Source: Acidovorax sp. Leaf78
Lineage (GTDB): Bacteria; Pseudomonadota; Gammaproteobacteria; Burkholderiales; Burkholderiaceae_C
Assembly (NCBI RefSeq): GCF_001422735.1
Contig: NZ_LMLZ01000021.1
Location: 62,227-126,226 of the forward strand
Reading direction: 5' to 3'
DNA length: 64,000 nucleotides
Part shown: positions 1-9,300 of the stretch, in pieces
Layout of the letters: the number at the start of each line of letters is the position of its first letter
Numbering within the stretch: position 1 is the stretch's first letter
Notes under the pieces: model-generated
Database searches by the model: none
Told to the model about the DNA's origin: nothing
What the model saw: only the letters and a program-made list of their open reading frames with translations
Program-made: the position numbers and the translations under genes

Positions 1-516
1 GCGACAAGTGCAACTGAAGAAACCGTTATCAACGAAGAAGTGCACTCGGAATATTTAACCTGTGAAGCGTTGTATTTAATTTCAAAAGAAAAATACATTG
101 TCAGCAAAAATAATTTGCTTTCACCTAGTGCTGCAAGGAAAATTTTTGAGCATTTGGATTTTCGCTCTTTTCCATCATCCCTACGCAACCGCGCGGACGA
201 TCAACAACATACGTTTAAGACTCTCTTACCTTCAAGCAAAGTAAAATTATCCAAAAATTCAATAGAGGTTGAAAATAGCGAGCAATTTTTCGGATTGAAA
301 ATTGTTGGTGTGGTCCGCCGCACGGTCGTGACCAAGGGAGTAAAAGCTACCAAAACAGAATGGATTGTTTGGATTGGAGACGAAAGAAAAGACGGAAACT
401 ACAAGTCCTATTCCACCATGGTCGTGACTCCGTCGAACCCATCATCTAACGGGCCATATATAGGATCAATTTACCCGCCCGGGGTTAGTCTAGAGACACT
501 GCCGAAGGGCCGCTAA
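1..516 (+). CDS. Hypothetical protein, 3' part only (AT-rich orphan)
   Basis: The reading frame is open from the first base of the window, so the true start lies upstream; 171 codons are visible before the TAA. An internal GTG at 40 could be read as a start, but nothing requires it. I recognise no family. The visible part is hydrophilic, rich in Lys and Ser, with beta-prone stretches near the end (around the TEWIVWIGDE segment) and no signal peptide or membrane segment. Base composition is much more AT-rich than in every other gene here, with AT-ending codons common, which suggests recent transfer. It converges on the DUF3037 gene with only 19 bp between the stops. Confidence 0.6.
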   Translation, partial: ATSATEETVINEEVHSEYLTCEALYLISKEKYIVSKNNLLSPSAARKIFEHLDFRSFPSSLRNRADDQQHTFKTLLPSSKVKLSKNSIEVENSEQFFGLKIVGVVRRTVVTKGVKATKTEWIVWIGDERKDGNYKSYSTMVVTPSNPSSNGPYIGSIYPPGVSLETLPKGR

Positions 517-535
517 TATCTTATTAAGGACGCGT

Positions 536-940
536 TCAGCGCGCACCCAGGGGCCGCACCATGCGGTCCATGATGTGGTCGAGCGCCGCCGCCGCATCGG
601 TGCAGCGGCCGGTGTGCACCGGGGACGTCTGAATGATCGCGCTGCGCCGCGCCGTCAGCCAGTGAAAGCGCGAGCGGAAGGGCAACTGCGCAATCGGCCC
701 GCAACCCGCCTCGCCCGCGCAGATGGCGACGATGGCCGACAGGTGGCGGCGCACGGTGTCGATGTCGACCTGCGGGTCCATGGCCAGCAGGCGCGCCTCG
801 TCGAGCGCGATCGCCGCTTGCAGGAAGCCGCTGCGGTGGCACGACAGGATCACGCCGGCGTTGACGAATTCTTCGCGCTCCACACGCGGCACCACGCGCA
901 CGACGGCGTAGTCGTACACGTCCATCTCAGCGCTGCGCAT
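536..940 (-). CDS. DUF3037 family protein
   Basis: A 134-residue soluble protein with the DUF3037 hallmark near the N-terminus (YDYAVVRVVPRVEREEFVNAGV) followed by a Cys/His-containing middle. The biochemical function of the family is unknown to me. It overlaps the preceding HipA-like gene by 14 bp, so the two are translationally linked. DUF3037 genes are often paired with a HipA-like gene in proteobacteria, which I recall as established co-occurrence but have not searched. The ATG at 940 gives MRSAEMDVYDY; the inner Met at 925 is an alternative. It is the last gene of the cobalamin-strand run. Confidence 0.75.
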   Translation of the reverse strand: MRSAEMDVYDYAVVRVVPRVEREEFVNAGVILSCHRSGFLQAAIALDEARLLAMDPQVDIDTVRRHLSAIVAICAGEAGCGPIAQLPFRSRFHWLTARRSAIIQTSPVHTGRCTDAAAALDHIMDRMVRPLGAR

Positions 941-1721
941 CGAAGGCTCCCTTCAACGCATCCACCCAGGCGGCACGGCCTTCCAGGCGCGCGCAGAAAT
1001 GGTCCACATAGGCCTGGCGGTGGCTGGCCGGTGCCGACAGCGGGCCCTCGGTGTGCTCAGCCCCGGCGATGGCCAGGAACTCGTCGGGCACATCGGCCAG
1101 GATGTGGGTGAGCACATCGCGCGTGAGCAGCGCGGCCAGCTCGCCATCCACCTGCGCAATGGCGGTGGCGCGGTGCAGCAGCACGTGGTCGGCCATGGGT
1201 GCAAACGGCTTGGCCGGCTGCGCCACCGCGCCGTTCCACGCATGGTGAAAAGTCAGCGATGCGCCGTGGTCGATGAGCCAGGGCTTGCGGTGCCACATCA
1301 GCAGGTTGGTGTTGCGCGCGGTGCGGTCCACATTGGCCACTAGGGCGTCGAACCACACCAGGCGCGACGCGAAGTCGTCGGTCACCTCGTCGACCGCCGG
1401 GTCGAAGTTGAGCGCACCCGACAGGTAATCGAGCCCCACGTTGAGGCCGGCGCTGGCGCGCACCAGGTCTTGGATCTCGGGGTCGGGCTCGGTCTGCGCG
1501 AGCGCCGGGTCCAGGTCGGCCAGCACGATCTCGGGCACCGGCAGTTGCAGGGCACGGGCGATGCCGCCCGAGATGAGCTCGGCCAACAAGGCGCGCACGC
1601 CCTGCCCTGCACCGCGGAACTTGAGCACGTACAGGCCCAGGTCGTCGCCCTCGACCACGGCGGGCATGGAGCCGCCTTCACGCAGCGGCGTGACATAGCG
1701 GGTGACAGTGATGGTTCGCAC
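927..1721 (-). CDS. HipA-like kinase family protein
   Basis: A 264-residue protein matching the HipA-like (HipA_2) family: an N-terminal nucleotide-binding half around residues 15-40, a catalytic-loop-like segment VANVDRTARNTNLL (Asp132, Asn137) and a following Asp in WLIDHG (Asp151), the layout expected for a PI3K/HipA-fold kinase. The GTG start at 1721 is chosen because GAGGAG precedes it by 9 nt; the longer open frame upstream runs inside cobC and is a shadow. It lacks the HipA N1 domain and has no HipB-like DNA-binding partner, so it is probably not a classic toxin. The substrate is unknown. It lies 13 bp downstream of cobC and overlaps the DUF3037 gene. Confidence 0.75.
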   Translation of the reverse strand: MRTITVTRYVTPLREGGSMPAVVEGDDLGLYVLKFRGAGQGVRALLAELISGGIARALQLPVPEIVLADLDPALAQTEPDPEIQDLVRASAGLNVGLDYLSGALNFDPAVDEVTDDFASRLVWFDALVANVDRTARNTNLLMWHRKPWLIDHGASLTFHHAWNGAVAQPAKPFAPMADHVLLHRATAIAQVDGELAALLTRDVLTHILADVPDEFLAIAGAEHTEGPLSAPASHRQAYVDHFCARLEGRAAWVDALKGAFDAQR

Positions 1722-1734
1722 GAAGTGGCGCTCC

Positions 1735-2901
1735 TCAGGGGTTGGATGGATCGGGCATGGTAGCGGCGGCGCGCTGCACATCGTGGACGGCGCGGGCCAG
1801 TGCCTGCTGCGCGGGGGGCGCCAGCACGCCCAGTCGCACATGGCTGGGCAGGCCAAACGAGCTGCAGTCGCGCAGCTTGATGCCGTGCGCGCGCAGAGCG
1901 CGCAGCCACTGTGCTGTCTGGGTGGATGGGGCGGTGTCGGCTGCGCGGGCAGCTTGAGAGGTATCGACCGTGTGAGATGCATCGGCCACGTGGGCAACTG
2001 ACAGTTGCGCCACGAAGTAGTTCGCCAGGCTTCCAGGCACCACGCGCCAGCCCAGGGCGGCGCACAACGCCTGCTGCGCAGCCTTCCATTCGCGCAGCGT
2101 GGCCAGGCTGTGCTGCAGCCACTGCTGCACCGTGGGCAGTGTCCAGGCGGTGAGCATGGCCACACCGTGCGCGCCCACAGGCCACGAGGGCGCCAGGCGC
2201 TGCAGTGCGGCGATGCGCTCGGGGGTCTCGTGCGCCGGGGCGATGGCATAGGCGGCCCGCACGCCCGTCAGGCCCAGCGCCTTGTTGGGGGTCCACAGCT
2301 GCCAGGCCGTCGGCGGCGCGTGGGTACGGTGGCCGTCCAGGCGCAGCGGGGCGTAGGCGCAGTCCAGCACCTGCAGGGCAGTAGCTGCGCAGCCGTGTTC
2401 ACGCCACGCTGCCAGCGCGGGGTCCGTCACGCCCAGCGGGCTCGACGGCTCGCACGCCCAGTGCAGGGCGGCCTGCGTTGGCAGACCACCGCGTGTTGCG
2501 CGGATGACGCCCAGGCCCCACGCCTGCGCGGCGTGTGAGTAGTCGCCATAGCTGTGCGCGGGCACCTCCACACAGGTCGCACTCTGGCGCGCAGCAAAAG
2601 CGGTAGTGCGGTGGATGAACTCACTGGCGCTGCCCGCCAGCACGATGCGGCCGGGGTCCACCGCATGCAGGTCGGCCAGGCGGGCGCGCAACGCGGTGTA
2701 GGCCGGATCCGGGTAGCGGCTGGCATCGGCGGACTGCACGCAGAGCAGCGCCTCGGGGCATGGTCCGCAGGCATTGCTGTTGGTGGAGAAGTCGTGCAGC
2801 GGCGCACCCAACGCGTCGGGCCCGCCGTGCAGGGGCGCCGAGGCGCTGCCCATGCCGCAGTCGCCATCTGCCGCCGTGTTCATGCTCATGTCGATGCTCA
2901 T
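1735..2901 (-). CDS. cobC: Threonine-phosphate decarboxylase-like aminotransferase CobC
   Basis: PLP-dependent class I/II aminotransferase-fold protein of 388 residues, CobC in Pseudomonas naming (CobD in Salmonella). It should make (R)-1-amino-2-propanol phosphate from threonine phosphate for the nucleotide-loop arm of B12. The N-terminal part has the family's HDFSTNSNACGP-type motif (about 36-47) and the PLP lysine is Lys207 in WTPNKALGLTG. The start at 2901 overlaps the cobD stop by 4 bp (ATGA). Two further ATGs follow at once (MSIDMSM), so the exact start could shift by up to 6 residues. An Ala/Thr-rich insertion near residues 315-340 is unusual. Confidence 0.88.
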   Translation of the reverse strand: MSIDMSMNTAADGDCGMGSASAPLHGGPDALGAPLHDFSTNSNACGPCPEALLCVQSADASRYPDPAYTALRARLADLHAVDPGRIVLAGSASEFIHRTTAFAARQSATCVEVPAHSYGDYSHAAQAWGLGVIRATRGGLPTQAALHWACEPSSPLGVTDPALAAWREHGCAATALQVLDCAYAPLRLDGHRTHAPPTAWQLWTPNKALGLTGVRAAYAIAPAHETPERIAALQRLAPSWPVGAHGVAMLTAWTLPTVQQWLQHSLATLREWKAAQQALCAALGWRVVPGSLANYFVAQLSVAHVADASHTVDTSQAARAADTAPSTQTAQWLRALRAHGIKLRDCSSFGLPSHVRLGVLAPPAQQALARAVHDVQRAAATMPDPSNP

Positions 2902-3899
2902 GTCCTGGCCCACCCCATCAGCGCCATCGCCACCAGCAGCTGCAGGCCCGCCACCAGCGGCACCAACATCAGCACCACCTTGTCGCCCTGGCGCGCCGCG
3001 CGGCGCGTGTCCAGCGGCCCGGGGGAGCTTGCCGCGCCGTTGAGCGCATACACCCCGGGCTTGGCCAGCCGCACGTTCAGCGACAGCGCCATGGCCGCCA
3101 TGGGCCAGCCGCTGTTGGGCGACGGCGTCTTGCGCGCTTGCCGCACCAGCGTGCGCAGCGGCAGGCCCCCGGCGGCCAGCGCCAGCAGCAGCGCCGCGAT
3201 GCGGGCAGGCACCCACGACAGCCCATCGTCCGCCCGCGCCGCCCACTTGCCGGCCCATTGCCAATACCGCCCGCCGCGCATGCCCGGGTAGCCCCACATC
3301 GCATCCGCCGTGTTGGCCATGCGGTACAGCGCGGCGCCGGGCAGCCCCAGCAGCGCAAACCAGAACAGCGGCGCCACCACCGAATCGTTGAGGTTTTCGG
3401 CCAGCGACTCGATGGCGGATTCGCGCACCTCGTCGGCCGTCAACGCACTCACATCGCGGCTCACCAGCCGCGACAGGCGCTCGCGCCCTGCGGGCAGCGA
3501 CTGGCTCAGCGCAATCTCCACCGCCAGCACCTCATCGCGCAGCATCCGCCAAGCCAGCAGGGGCTTGAGCAGCAAGGCCAGCAGGGCCATGGCCAGCAGC
3601 CCATACAGCGCCAGCGTCGCGTGCTGCGCCAAGCCAGACACTATCAAAACAATAGCTGCCAGCGCACACCAGAAGAGCGCTGCTAGCCAAAAACGCTTCA
3701 AATCAGCGGCCACAGGGGCGGTGGGAGCCACCCGCTCGCCACCGTACTGCAGCGCCTTGCCCATCCACACCACAGGGTGCCAGGCCGCCGGCGGCTCCCC
3801 CAGCCACCAGTCGACGGCCAGGGCCAGCACCGGCACCCAGATCAGCACGCGCAGGGCATCCCACTGCGTGGCAGGAAGAAGCAAAGCCAGGGCGTCCAT
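2898..3899 (-). CDS. cobD: Adenosylcobinamide-phosphate synthase CobD (CbiB)
   Basis: Integral membrane protein of 333 residues that joins aminopropanol (phosphate) to adenosylcobyric acid. Family marks include the early DWWLGEPPAAWHPVVWMGK motif and several hydrophobic segments. The ATG at 3899 puts this motif at the usual position; the open frame continues upstream but in shadow sequence. Its stop overlaps cobC by 4 bp, so both aminopropanol-arm genes are co-translated. A copy of the window's hairpin repeat lies inside the gene (about 3641-3704), read in frame as a hydrophobic stretch, which suggests the repeat inserted into a tolerant membrane region. Confidence 0.9.
   Translation of the reverse strand: MDALALLLPATQWDALRVLIWVPVLALAVDWWLGEPPAAWHPVVWMGKALQYGGERVAPTAPVAADLKRFWLAALFWCALAAIVLIVSGLAQHATLALYGLLAMALLALLLKPLLAWRMLRDEVLAVEIALSQSLPAGRERLSRLVSRDVSALTADEVRESAIESLAENLNDSVVAPLFWFALLGLPGAALYRMANTADAMWGYPGMRGGRYWQWAGKWAARADDGLSWVPARIAALLLALAAGGLPLRTLVRQARKTPSPNSGWPMAAMALSLNVRLAKPGVYALNGAASSPGPLDTRRAARQGDKVVLMLVPLVAGLQLLVAMALMGWART
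3641..3704. repeat. Hairpin repeat family 1, copy A (inside cobD)
   Basis: Shares the TAGCTGC...GCGC / GCGCTGCTAG arms and A-rich flanks of the six other copies (17320, 23356, 39364, 49637, 56654, 59236). This copy is fully inside the cobD reading frame and causes no stop. Confidence 0.6.
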
Positions 3900-3924
3900 G
3901 GGATATCTACGGGCGAGAAAAAGC

Positions 3925-4350
3925 TCAGGACACAGAAGGCGGCAGGCGCACCACGATGCCGCTTCGCAGGCGCTCGGGGCGTTCATTGCGGTTGAGCATG
4001 CCGTCCACGGCCGTGGCATGCATCGCGCCGCAGTCCAGCACGTGGCGGGCGGTTTCCTCATCGGGCTTCAGGTCGCCGAACACGAAGGTGTGCTTGCCGG
4101 CCGCCTGGAAGGCCACCGAGCAGGCGCGCGAGCAACTGCTCAGGCAGGCCACGCCGCGCACGCGCACCTGAGCCCAAGTGCCGGCATCGTCGCCCAGCTG
4201 TGCGGCCTGCACGGCCTCGAACAGCAGTTCGCCGTCGGCCGGCAGATCACGCGATGCGCCCGCCGGGCGGCAGGTGGTGCAGACAATCACGTCGGTGGTG
4301 TGGGAAGGCGTCAAGGCAGCAGCGTCGGACATCGGAAAAAGCTCGTTCAT
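3925..4350 (-). CDS. DUF1636 metal-binding, ferredoxin-like protein
   Basis: A 141-residue soluble protein of the DUF1636 family (predicted metal-binding). Cysteines are arranged as C-T-T-C near the N-terminus, CLSSCSRAC in the middle and one more Cys later, resembling thioredoxin-like 2Fe-2S ferredoxins. Members often sit in cobalamin or CobW loci. Here it lies 4 bp after the VWA chelatase gene and 25 bp before cobD, so an accessory role in cobalt handling or electron transfer is plausible but is inference. Start uncertain: Met1 at 4350 or Met7 at 4332; neither has a clear ribosome site. Confidence 0.75.
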   Translation of the reverse strand: MNELFPMSDAAALTPSHTTDVIVCTTCRPAGASRDLPADGELLFEAVQAAQLGDDAGTWAQVRVRGVACLSSCSRACSVAFQAAGKHTFVFGDLKPDEETARHVLDCGAMHATAVDGMLNRNERPERLRSGIVVRLPPSVS

Positions 4351-4354
4351 GGAT

Positions 4355-5077
4355 CTAGGAAGAAAGGGGTTCAGGCAGGCGGTGCTCGGCCTGCCAGCGT
4401 GCGGCCCAGGCTGCGCAGCGGCCCACGGGGCGCAGCGGGTCGTCGAAATCCACGACCACCACGTGCGCGGCAGCGCCCGGCGCGGCGGGCTGCTCGAGCG
4501 TGCGGCCGTCGGTCAGCAGCCACAGGCACGAGGGTGCGCCCGCGCCCCGCTGGCGGCGCGCCGTGCGCAGCAGCCGGTCGGCCTCGGCCAGGCCCGCCGC
4601 CAGCGGCGTGCCGCCACCGCCGCCCAGCGGGCGCACGCGGGCCGTGCCAGCCGTGCGCGCGGGGCCCGGGGCCAGCAGCAGCTCCACCCCCTGGCCGCCA
4701 AAACACAGCAGCGCCACATGGTCGCCGGCGCGCGCGGCCTGCTCGATCAGGCGCGCGGCATAGCCCTTGGCCCAGGCCAGGCGCCCGCCCTGGCGCATGG
4801 AGCCCGAGGTGTCGAGCACGATCAGGTGCAGGCAGGGCTGCACGGCGCTGGTGGGACGGCGGCGCAGGTGCTCAGGCTGCAGGCGCGCGGGGCCCTTGGC
4901 CACCAACGTGCGCAGCCAGTCGACGCTGGCGCCTTCCGGGTCAGCGGGCCGGGCCACGGCCTGCGGCGTGCGCAGCCAGGCATTGCGGGGGGCTTGCCAC
5001 CGCCAGCCTGCGCTTGCCTTGCCTGTGGCCTGGGGCGAGCGCGGGCCGGGGTGGCTCAGGCTTTTTTTGGTGGCCAT
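4355..5077 (-). CDS. VWA-domain chelatase subunit (ChlD/BchD-like)
   Basis: A 240-residue protein made almost only of a von Willebrand factor A domain, with the metal-ion-dependent adhesion motif DTSGSM at residues 89-94. It corresponds to the C-terminal half of magnesium-chelatase subunit D. With the AAA+ partner encoded directly upstream (22-bp overlap) it should form the ATPase motor that drives metal insertion by CobN. In genomes lacking cobS/cobT, such ChlI/ChlD pairs next to cobN are thought to replace CobST. The N-terminal 80 residues are Pro/Arg-rich and poorly conserved. Confidence 0.85.
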   Translation of the reverse strand: MATKKSLSHPGPRSPQATGKASAGWRWQAPRNAWLRTPQAVARPADPEGASVDWLRTLVAKGPARLQPEHLRRRPTSAVQPCLHLIVLDTSGSMRQGGRLAWAKGYAARLIEQAARAGDHVALLCFGGQGVELLLAPGPARTAGTARVRPLGGGGGTPLAAGLAEADRLLRTARRQRGAGAPSCLWLLTDGRTLEQPAAPGAAAHVVVVDFDDPLRPVGRCAAWAARWQAEHRLPEPLSS

Positions 5078-6156
5078 GCTCCGGTGCTGCGCACACGCGC
5101 CATGGTTTGGGGTTCGGGCGGCAGCGCGCCCCAGTCGCCCTCGGGAGCATCCTGGGCAGAGCCCGCGGCCTGCCCGCTGGCGGGCGAGGGTCTTGACGGT
5201 GACGGTGACGGCGATGAAAGCGAAGGAGGCTGTGCGGCGCCCGAGGGCGGTGCCATGCCGGCCGCGCCTGCCGGGCCTGCCGAATTCTCACCGCGGCGGT
5301 GCGCCAGCGCCAGTTCGGCCACGGCATCCACATGCTCCACGCGAACGCTGGTTTGCTGATCCAGCGCCGCCAGGGCCCGCGCGGCGCGCAGCATCACCAG
5401 GTCGGCACGGATGCCGTCCACGCCTGCGGCCAAAGCCAGGCCCGCTGCATGCTGCACCACGGCGTCGGACCACTCCAGGCCCGCCAGAGCTGCACGCGCA
5501 CGCACCACGGACGCCACCAGCACAGCCTGTGCAGCGGCATGCCGCGCCACCACGGCGGCCGGGTCGGCCTCGAAAGCCAGCCGCGCCCGCACGATGGCCT
5601 GGCGTGTGCCGGCGTCGGCCGGGTTGTGCAGCGCCACCGACAGGCCAAAGCGGTCGAGCAGCTGCGGGCGCAGCTCGCCCTCTTCCGGGTTCATGGTGCC
5701 CACCAGCACGAAGCGCGCGGCATGCTGGTGCGACACGCCATCGCGCTCCACCGTGTTCACGCCGCTGGCGGCCACGTCGAGCAGCGAATCCACCAGCGCA
5801 TCGGGCAGCAGGTTGACCTCGTCCACATACAGCACACCGCCGTGCGCGCGCGCCACCAGTCCGGGTGCCAGGCGCACCTGGCCGTCGCGCAGCACGTCTT
5901 CGATGTTCAGCGTGCCCACCAGTTGCTCCAGGCTGGCGGCCAGGGGCAGCGTGACGAAGGGCGCATCGGGTAACAAGGCCGCCAGCGCGCGCGCCGAGGT
6001 CGACTTGGCCGTGCCCCGCGGGCCGCTGATGAGCACGCCGCCCATGCCGGGGTCGATGGCAGCCAACAGCAGCGCGCGCTGCAAGGCTTCGTGGCCGACC
6101 AGCGCGGTGAAGGGGAATGTGGTGGTTGGCACCGGGGCCAAAGAGACAGGAGTCAT
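5056..6156 (-). CDS. AAA+ chelatase ATPase (ChlI/BchI-like)
   Basis: AAA+ ATPase of 366 residues, magnesium-chelatase subunit I type. Walker A GPRGTAKS is at 45-52, Walker B VLYVDEVN at 108-115, and the sensor/arginine-finger region TMNPEEGELRPQLLDRF at about 154-170. The last 75 residues form a Pro/Ser/Gly-rich linker before the stop, resembling the acidic/proline linker of ChlD-type proteins. The gene overlaps the VWA gene by 22 bp, so the pair looks like a split ChlD-like unit. The next gene upstream is cobN; a 168-bp gap between them holds a family-2 repeat. Confidence 0.87.
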   Translation of the reverse strand: MTPVSLAPVPTTTFPFTALVGHEALQRALLLAAIDPGMGGVLISGPRGTAKSTSARALAALLPDAPFVTLPLAASLEQLVGTLNIEDVLRDGQVRLAPGLVARAHGGVLYVDEVNLLPDALVDSLLDVAASGVNTVERDGVSHQHAARFVLVGTMNPEEGELRPQLLDRFGLSVALHNPADAGTRQAIVRARLAFEADPAAVVARHAAAQAVLVASVVRARAALAGLEWSDAVVQHAAGLALAAGVDGIRADLVMLRAARALAALDQQTSVRVEHVDAVAELALAHRRGENSAGPAGAAGMAPPSGAAQPPSLSSPSPSPSRPSPASGQAAGSAQDAPEGDWGALPPEPQTMARVRSTGAWPPKKA

Positions 6157-6224
6157 GTCAGTTATCCATAGCTATGTGAGCCGCCCAAGGTCCTTGAACC
6201 CGGCGCGGCCGAGGCCAGCGCCCC

Positions 6225-6323
6225 CGCGCAAGGGCCGCCCCGCCGCGCTGGGGGCGTCCCCCTCCCGACTCGCGCAGCGAGACGAGAGGGGGAAGGCGCG
6301 AAGCGACTCAGGGGGTGCTTCAC
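6225..6323. repeat. Repeat family 2, copy 1 (between cobN and chlI-like gene)
   Basis: GC-rich palindromic element: GCGTCCCCCTC, a short spacer, then GAGGGGGAAGGCGCGAAGCG and CTCAGGGGG. The same block occurs at 50438-50507. It can fold into a hairpin through CCCCCTC/GAGGGGG and occupies most of the 168-bp gap between cobN and the chelatase ATPase gene. Confidence 0.6.
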
Positions 6324-6324
6324 T

Positions 6325-9300
6325 TCAGCGTCCTTCGCCCTGGGTTTCGAGCCGGTGTTCAAGTGCGAGCAGATGCTCTTCGATGCGCTCGCGGTGCTCG
6401 CCCGGCTCCGCCCACAGACCGCGCTGCATGGCTTCGAGCAAACGCTCGCCGATGCTGCGCAGGGCCAGCGGGTTGTGTTGTTGCAGAAAATCGCGCGTGG
6501 CGTCGTCGTGCAGGTAGGCGTCGGCCACCAGCGCGTACTGGTGGTCGCCCACCACGCCGGTGGTCGCGTCGAAGGCGAACAGGTAGTCCACCGTGGCCGC
6601 GATCTCGAAAGCGCCCTTGTAGCCGTGGCGCTTGACGCCATCGATCCACTTGGGGTTGACGGCGCGGGCGCGCACCACGCGGGCGACTTCTTCGCTCAGC
6701 GTGCGGATGCGCGGCGCGCCGGGCGTGCTGAAGTCGCCGTGGTAAAGCGCGGCCGGAGCGCCGGCCAGGTGCTGCACGGCCGCGGCCATGCCGCCCTGGA
6801 ACTGGTAGTAATCGTCCGAGTCGAGGATGTCGTGCTCGCGGTTGTCCTGGTTGTGCAGCACCGCGTCCACCGCAGCCAGGCGCTGCTCGAAGGCGGCGCG
6901 CGCGGCCTCGCCGTGGCCGCCCTGCCCGTAGGCGAAGGCGCCCGCGCGCAGGTAGGCCTGGGCCAGGTCGTCCGACGTGCTCCAGCGGCCGGTGGCCATG
7001 ATCTCTTGCAGCCCAGCGCCATAACCACCGGGGCGCGGGCCGAAAACGCGCCAGGTGGCGCGGCGCTCGGCGTCGTCGGCGGCCATGCCCTGCGCCTGGG
7101 CCTCGGCGGCCTCGCGCTGCACGCGCACGCGGATAGGGTTCACGTCGTCGGGCTCATCCTCTGCAGAGATGGCGGCCACCGCGCGCACGGCGGTGTCGAA
7201 CAGGTCGATCACGCCCGGGAAGGCATCGCGAAAGAAGCCCGACACGCGCAGCGTCACGTCGATGCGCGGGCGGTTGCGGATCGCCATGGGCAGCACTTCG
7301 ATGTCCACCACGCGGCTGCTGCCGGGCGCCCATCGGGGCCGCACGCCCAGCAACGCAAAGGCCTGCCCGATGTCCTCGCCCCCCGTGCGCATGGTGCTGG
7401 TACCCCAGACCGACAGGCCCACCGCGGTGGGAAAGCTGCCATGGTCCTGCAGATGCCGCTCCACCACGCGGTCGGCCGCCAGCGCGCCCATGCCATAGGC
7501 CGTGGGCGTGGGCACCGCGCGCGTGTCTACCGAGTAGAAGTTGCGGCCCGTGGGCAGCACATCGGGCCGGCCGCGCGATGGTGCGCCGCTGGGGCCGGGC
7601 GGCACAAACTTGCCCGCCAGGCCGCGCAGCAGCTGGCCCATCTCGTTGGGGCCACAGGCATCGAGCCGAGGGGCCAGCACCGTGTGCATGCGCGCTAAAA
7701 CCGCGGCGCTGTGCGGCCACTGCGCGGCGTCCATGGGCAGGCCCACGATGTGCCCTGCATCGTCCACCGCCAAGTGCTGCTGCACGCACTGCACGGCCAG
7801 CTTTTCGAGCCGCTCGCGCGTGTGGCCCACGTGGCGCCAGGGCTCGTCGCCCAGGGCCTGCAGCGCCGCGGGGCGCGGTCCGGTCCACGGTGCGGCCCAC
7901 TCGGGGTTCAGCGGGTCGAAATCGCCCAGTTCCAGGTCACGGGCCAGCGCCACCAGCAGGCTGCCCTGCCCTGGCGCCGAGCCGCCCGGAAAGCGCGCCA
8001 GCGCCACCAGCGTGTCGGTGCGCTGGCGGTCCCGCGGCGAGCGGCCCAGGGTGTGCAGGCCGTCGCGGATCTGCGACTCCTTGATCTCGCACAGGTAGGC
8101 GTCGAGCCGGCCGAGCAGCGCCTCGCGCTGCGCATCGTCGGCCGGGGGGGCAAAGCCCAGTTCCTGGTGCAGGCCGTTCTTCAGCACTTGGTCGAGGATG
8201 CTCTGGCGCAGCAGCTTGGCGCGGCGCGGGTCGAGCGACAGCGCCTCGTAGTACTCGTCCATGGAGCGTTCGAGCTGCTGCAGCGGGCCGTAGGTCTCCG
8301 CGCGCGTGAGCGCGGGCATCAGGTGGTCGATGATGACCGCCTGCGTGCGGCGCTTGGCCTGGCTGCCCTCGCCCGGGTCGTTGACGATGAACGGATACAG
8401 GTGCGGCAGCGGGCCCAGGATGGCATCGGGCCAGCACGCGGCGCCCAGCGCCACGCTCTTGCCCGGCAGCCATTCGAGGTTGCCGTGCTTGCCCACGTGC
8501 ACCACCGCGTCCACCGCGAACGCGCGGCGCAGCCAGAAGTAGAAGGCCAGGTAGCCGTGCGTGGGCACCAGGTCGGCATCGTGGTACGTGGCCACCAGGT
8601 CCAGGTCGCGCCCCCGCGCGGGCTGGATGCCCACGAAGACGTTGCCCAGGCGCACGCCCGGCACCATGAAGCGCCCGCTGCGCACGATGGGGTCTGCGCC
8701 GGGCGATCCCCACAGGGCGTTGACCGCGTCCTGGCTGGCCTTCGGCAGCGCGCCGAAGTCGGCCAGGTAGTCGGCCATGGCCAAGCTCTGGCCCGCGGGG
8801 CGGTCGGCGTTGGCGTCGAGGTTGTTGGTCACGCCCGCCACCAGCTGCGCGATCAGCGCATCGCCGCCCTCGGGCAGATCGCCCGTGGTGTAGCCCGCGT
8901 CGCGCAGCGCCTGCAAGATCAGCACGGTGGAGGCCGGTGTATCCAGGCCCACGCCGTTGGCCAGGCGCGCATCGTCGTTGGGGTAGTTGGCCAGGATGAG
9001 CGCCACGCGCTTGTCCACCTGCGGCTTGCTGCGCAGCACGCACCAGCGGCGCGCCAGTTCGGCCACGAAGGCGATGCGCTCGGGCTCGGGCTGGTAGCGC
9101 ACCACATCGACCTCGGTGCGCTCACAGCGCCAGGCCAGGCCCTTGAAGCTGATGGCGCGCGCGCCGATGCGCCCGTCCACCTCGGGCAGCACCACCTGCA
9201 TGGCCAGGTCGCGCGGCGCCAGGCCATGCGGGTCGTCCTGCCATTGCTCCAGCGAGCAGCCGGCGGTGATGACCTGCAGCACCGGCGCATCGCCCGCCAG

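Noticed and set aside
536-1721. Toxin-antitoxin interpretation of the HipA-like/DUF3037 pair
   Set aside because: No helix-turn-helix HipB-type antitoxin is present and the kinase lacks the N1 domain. The DUF3037 protein is not a known antitoxin.
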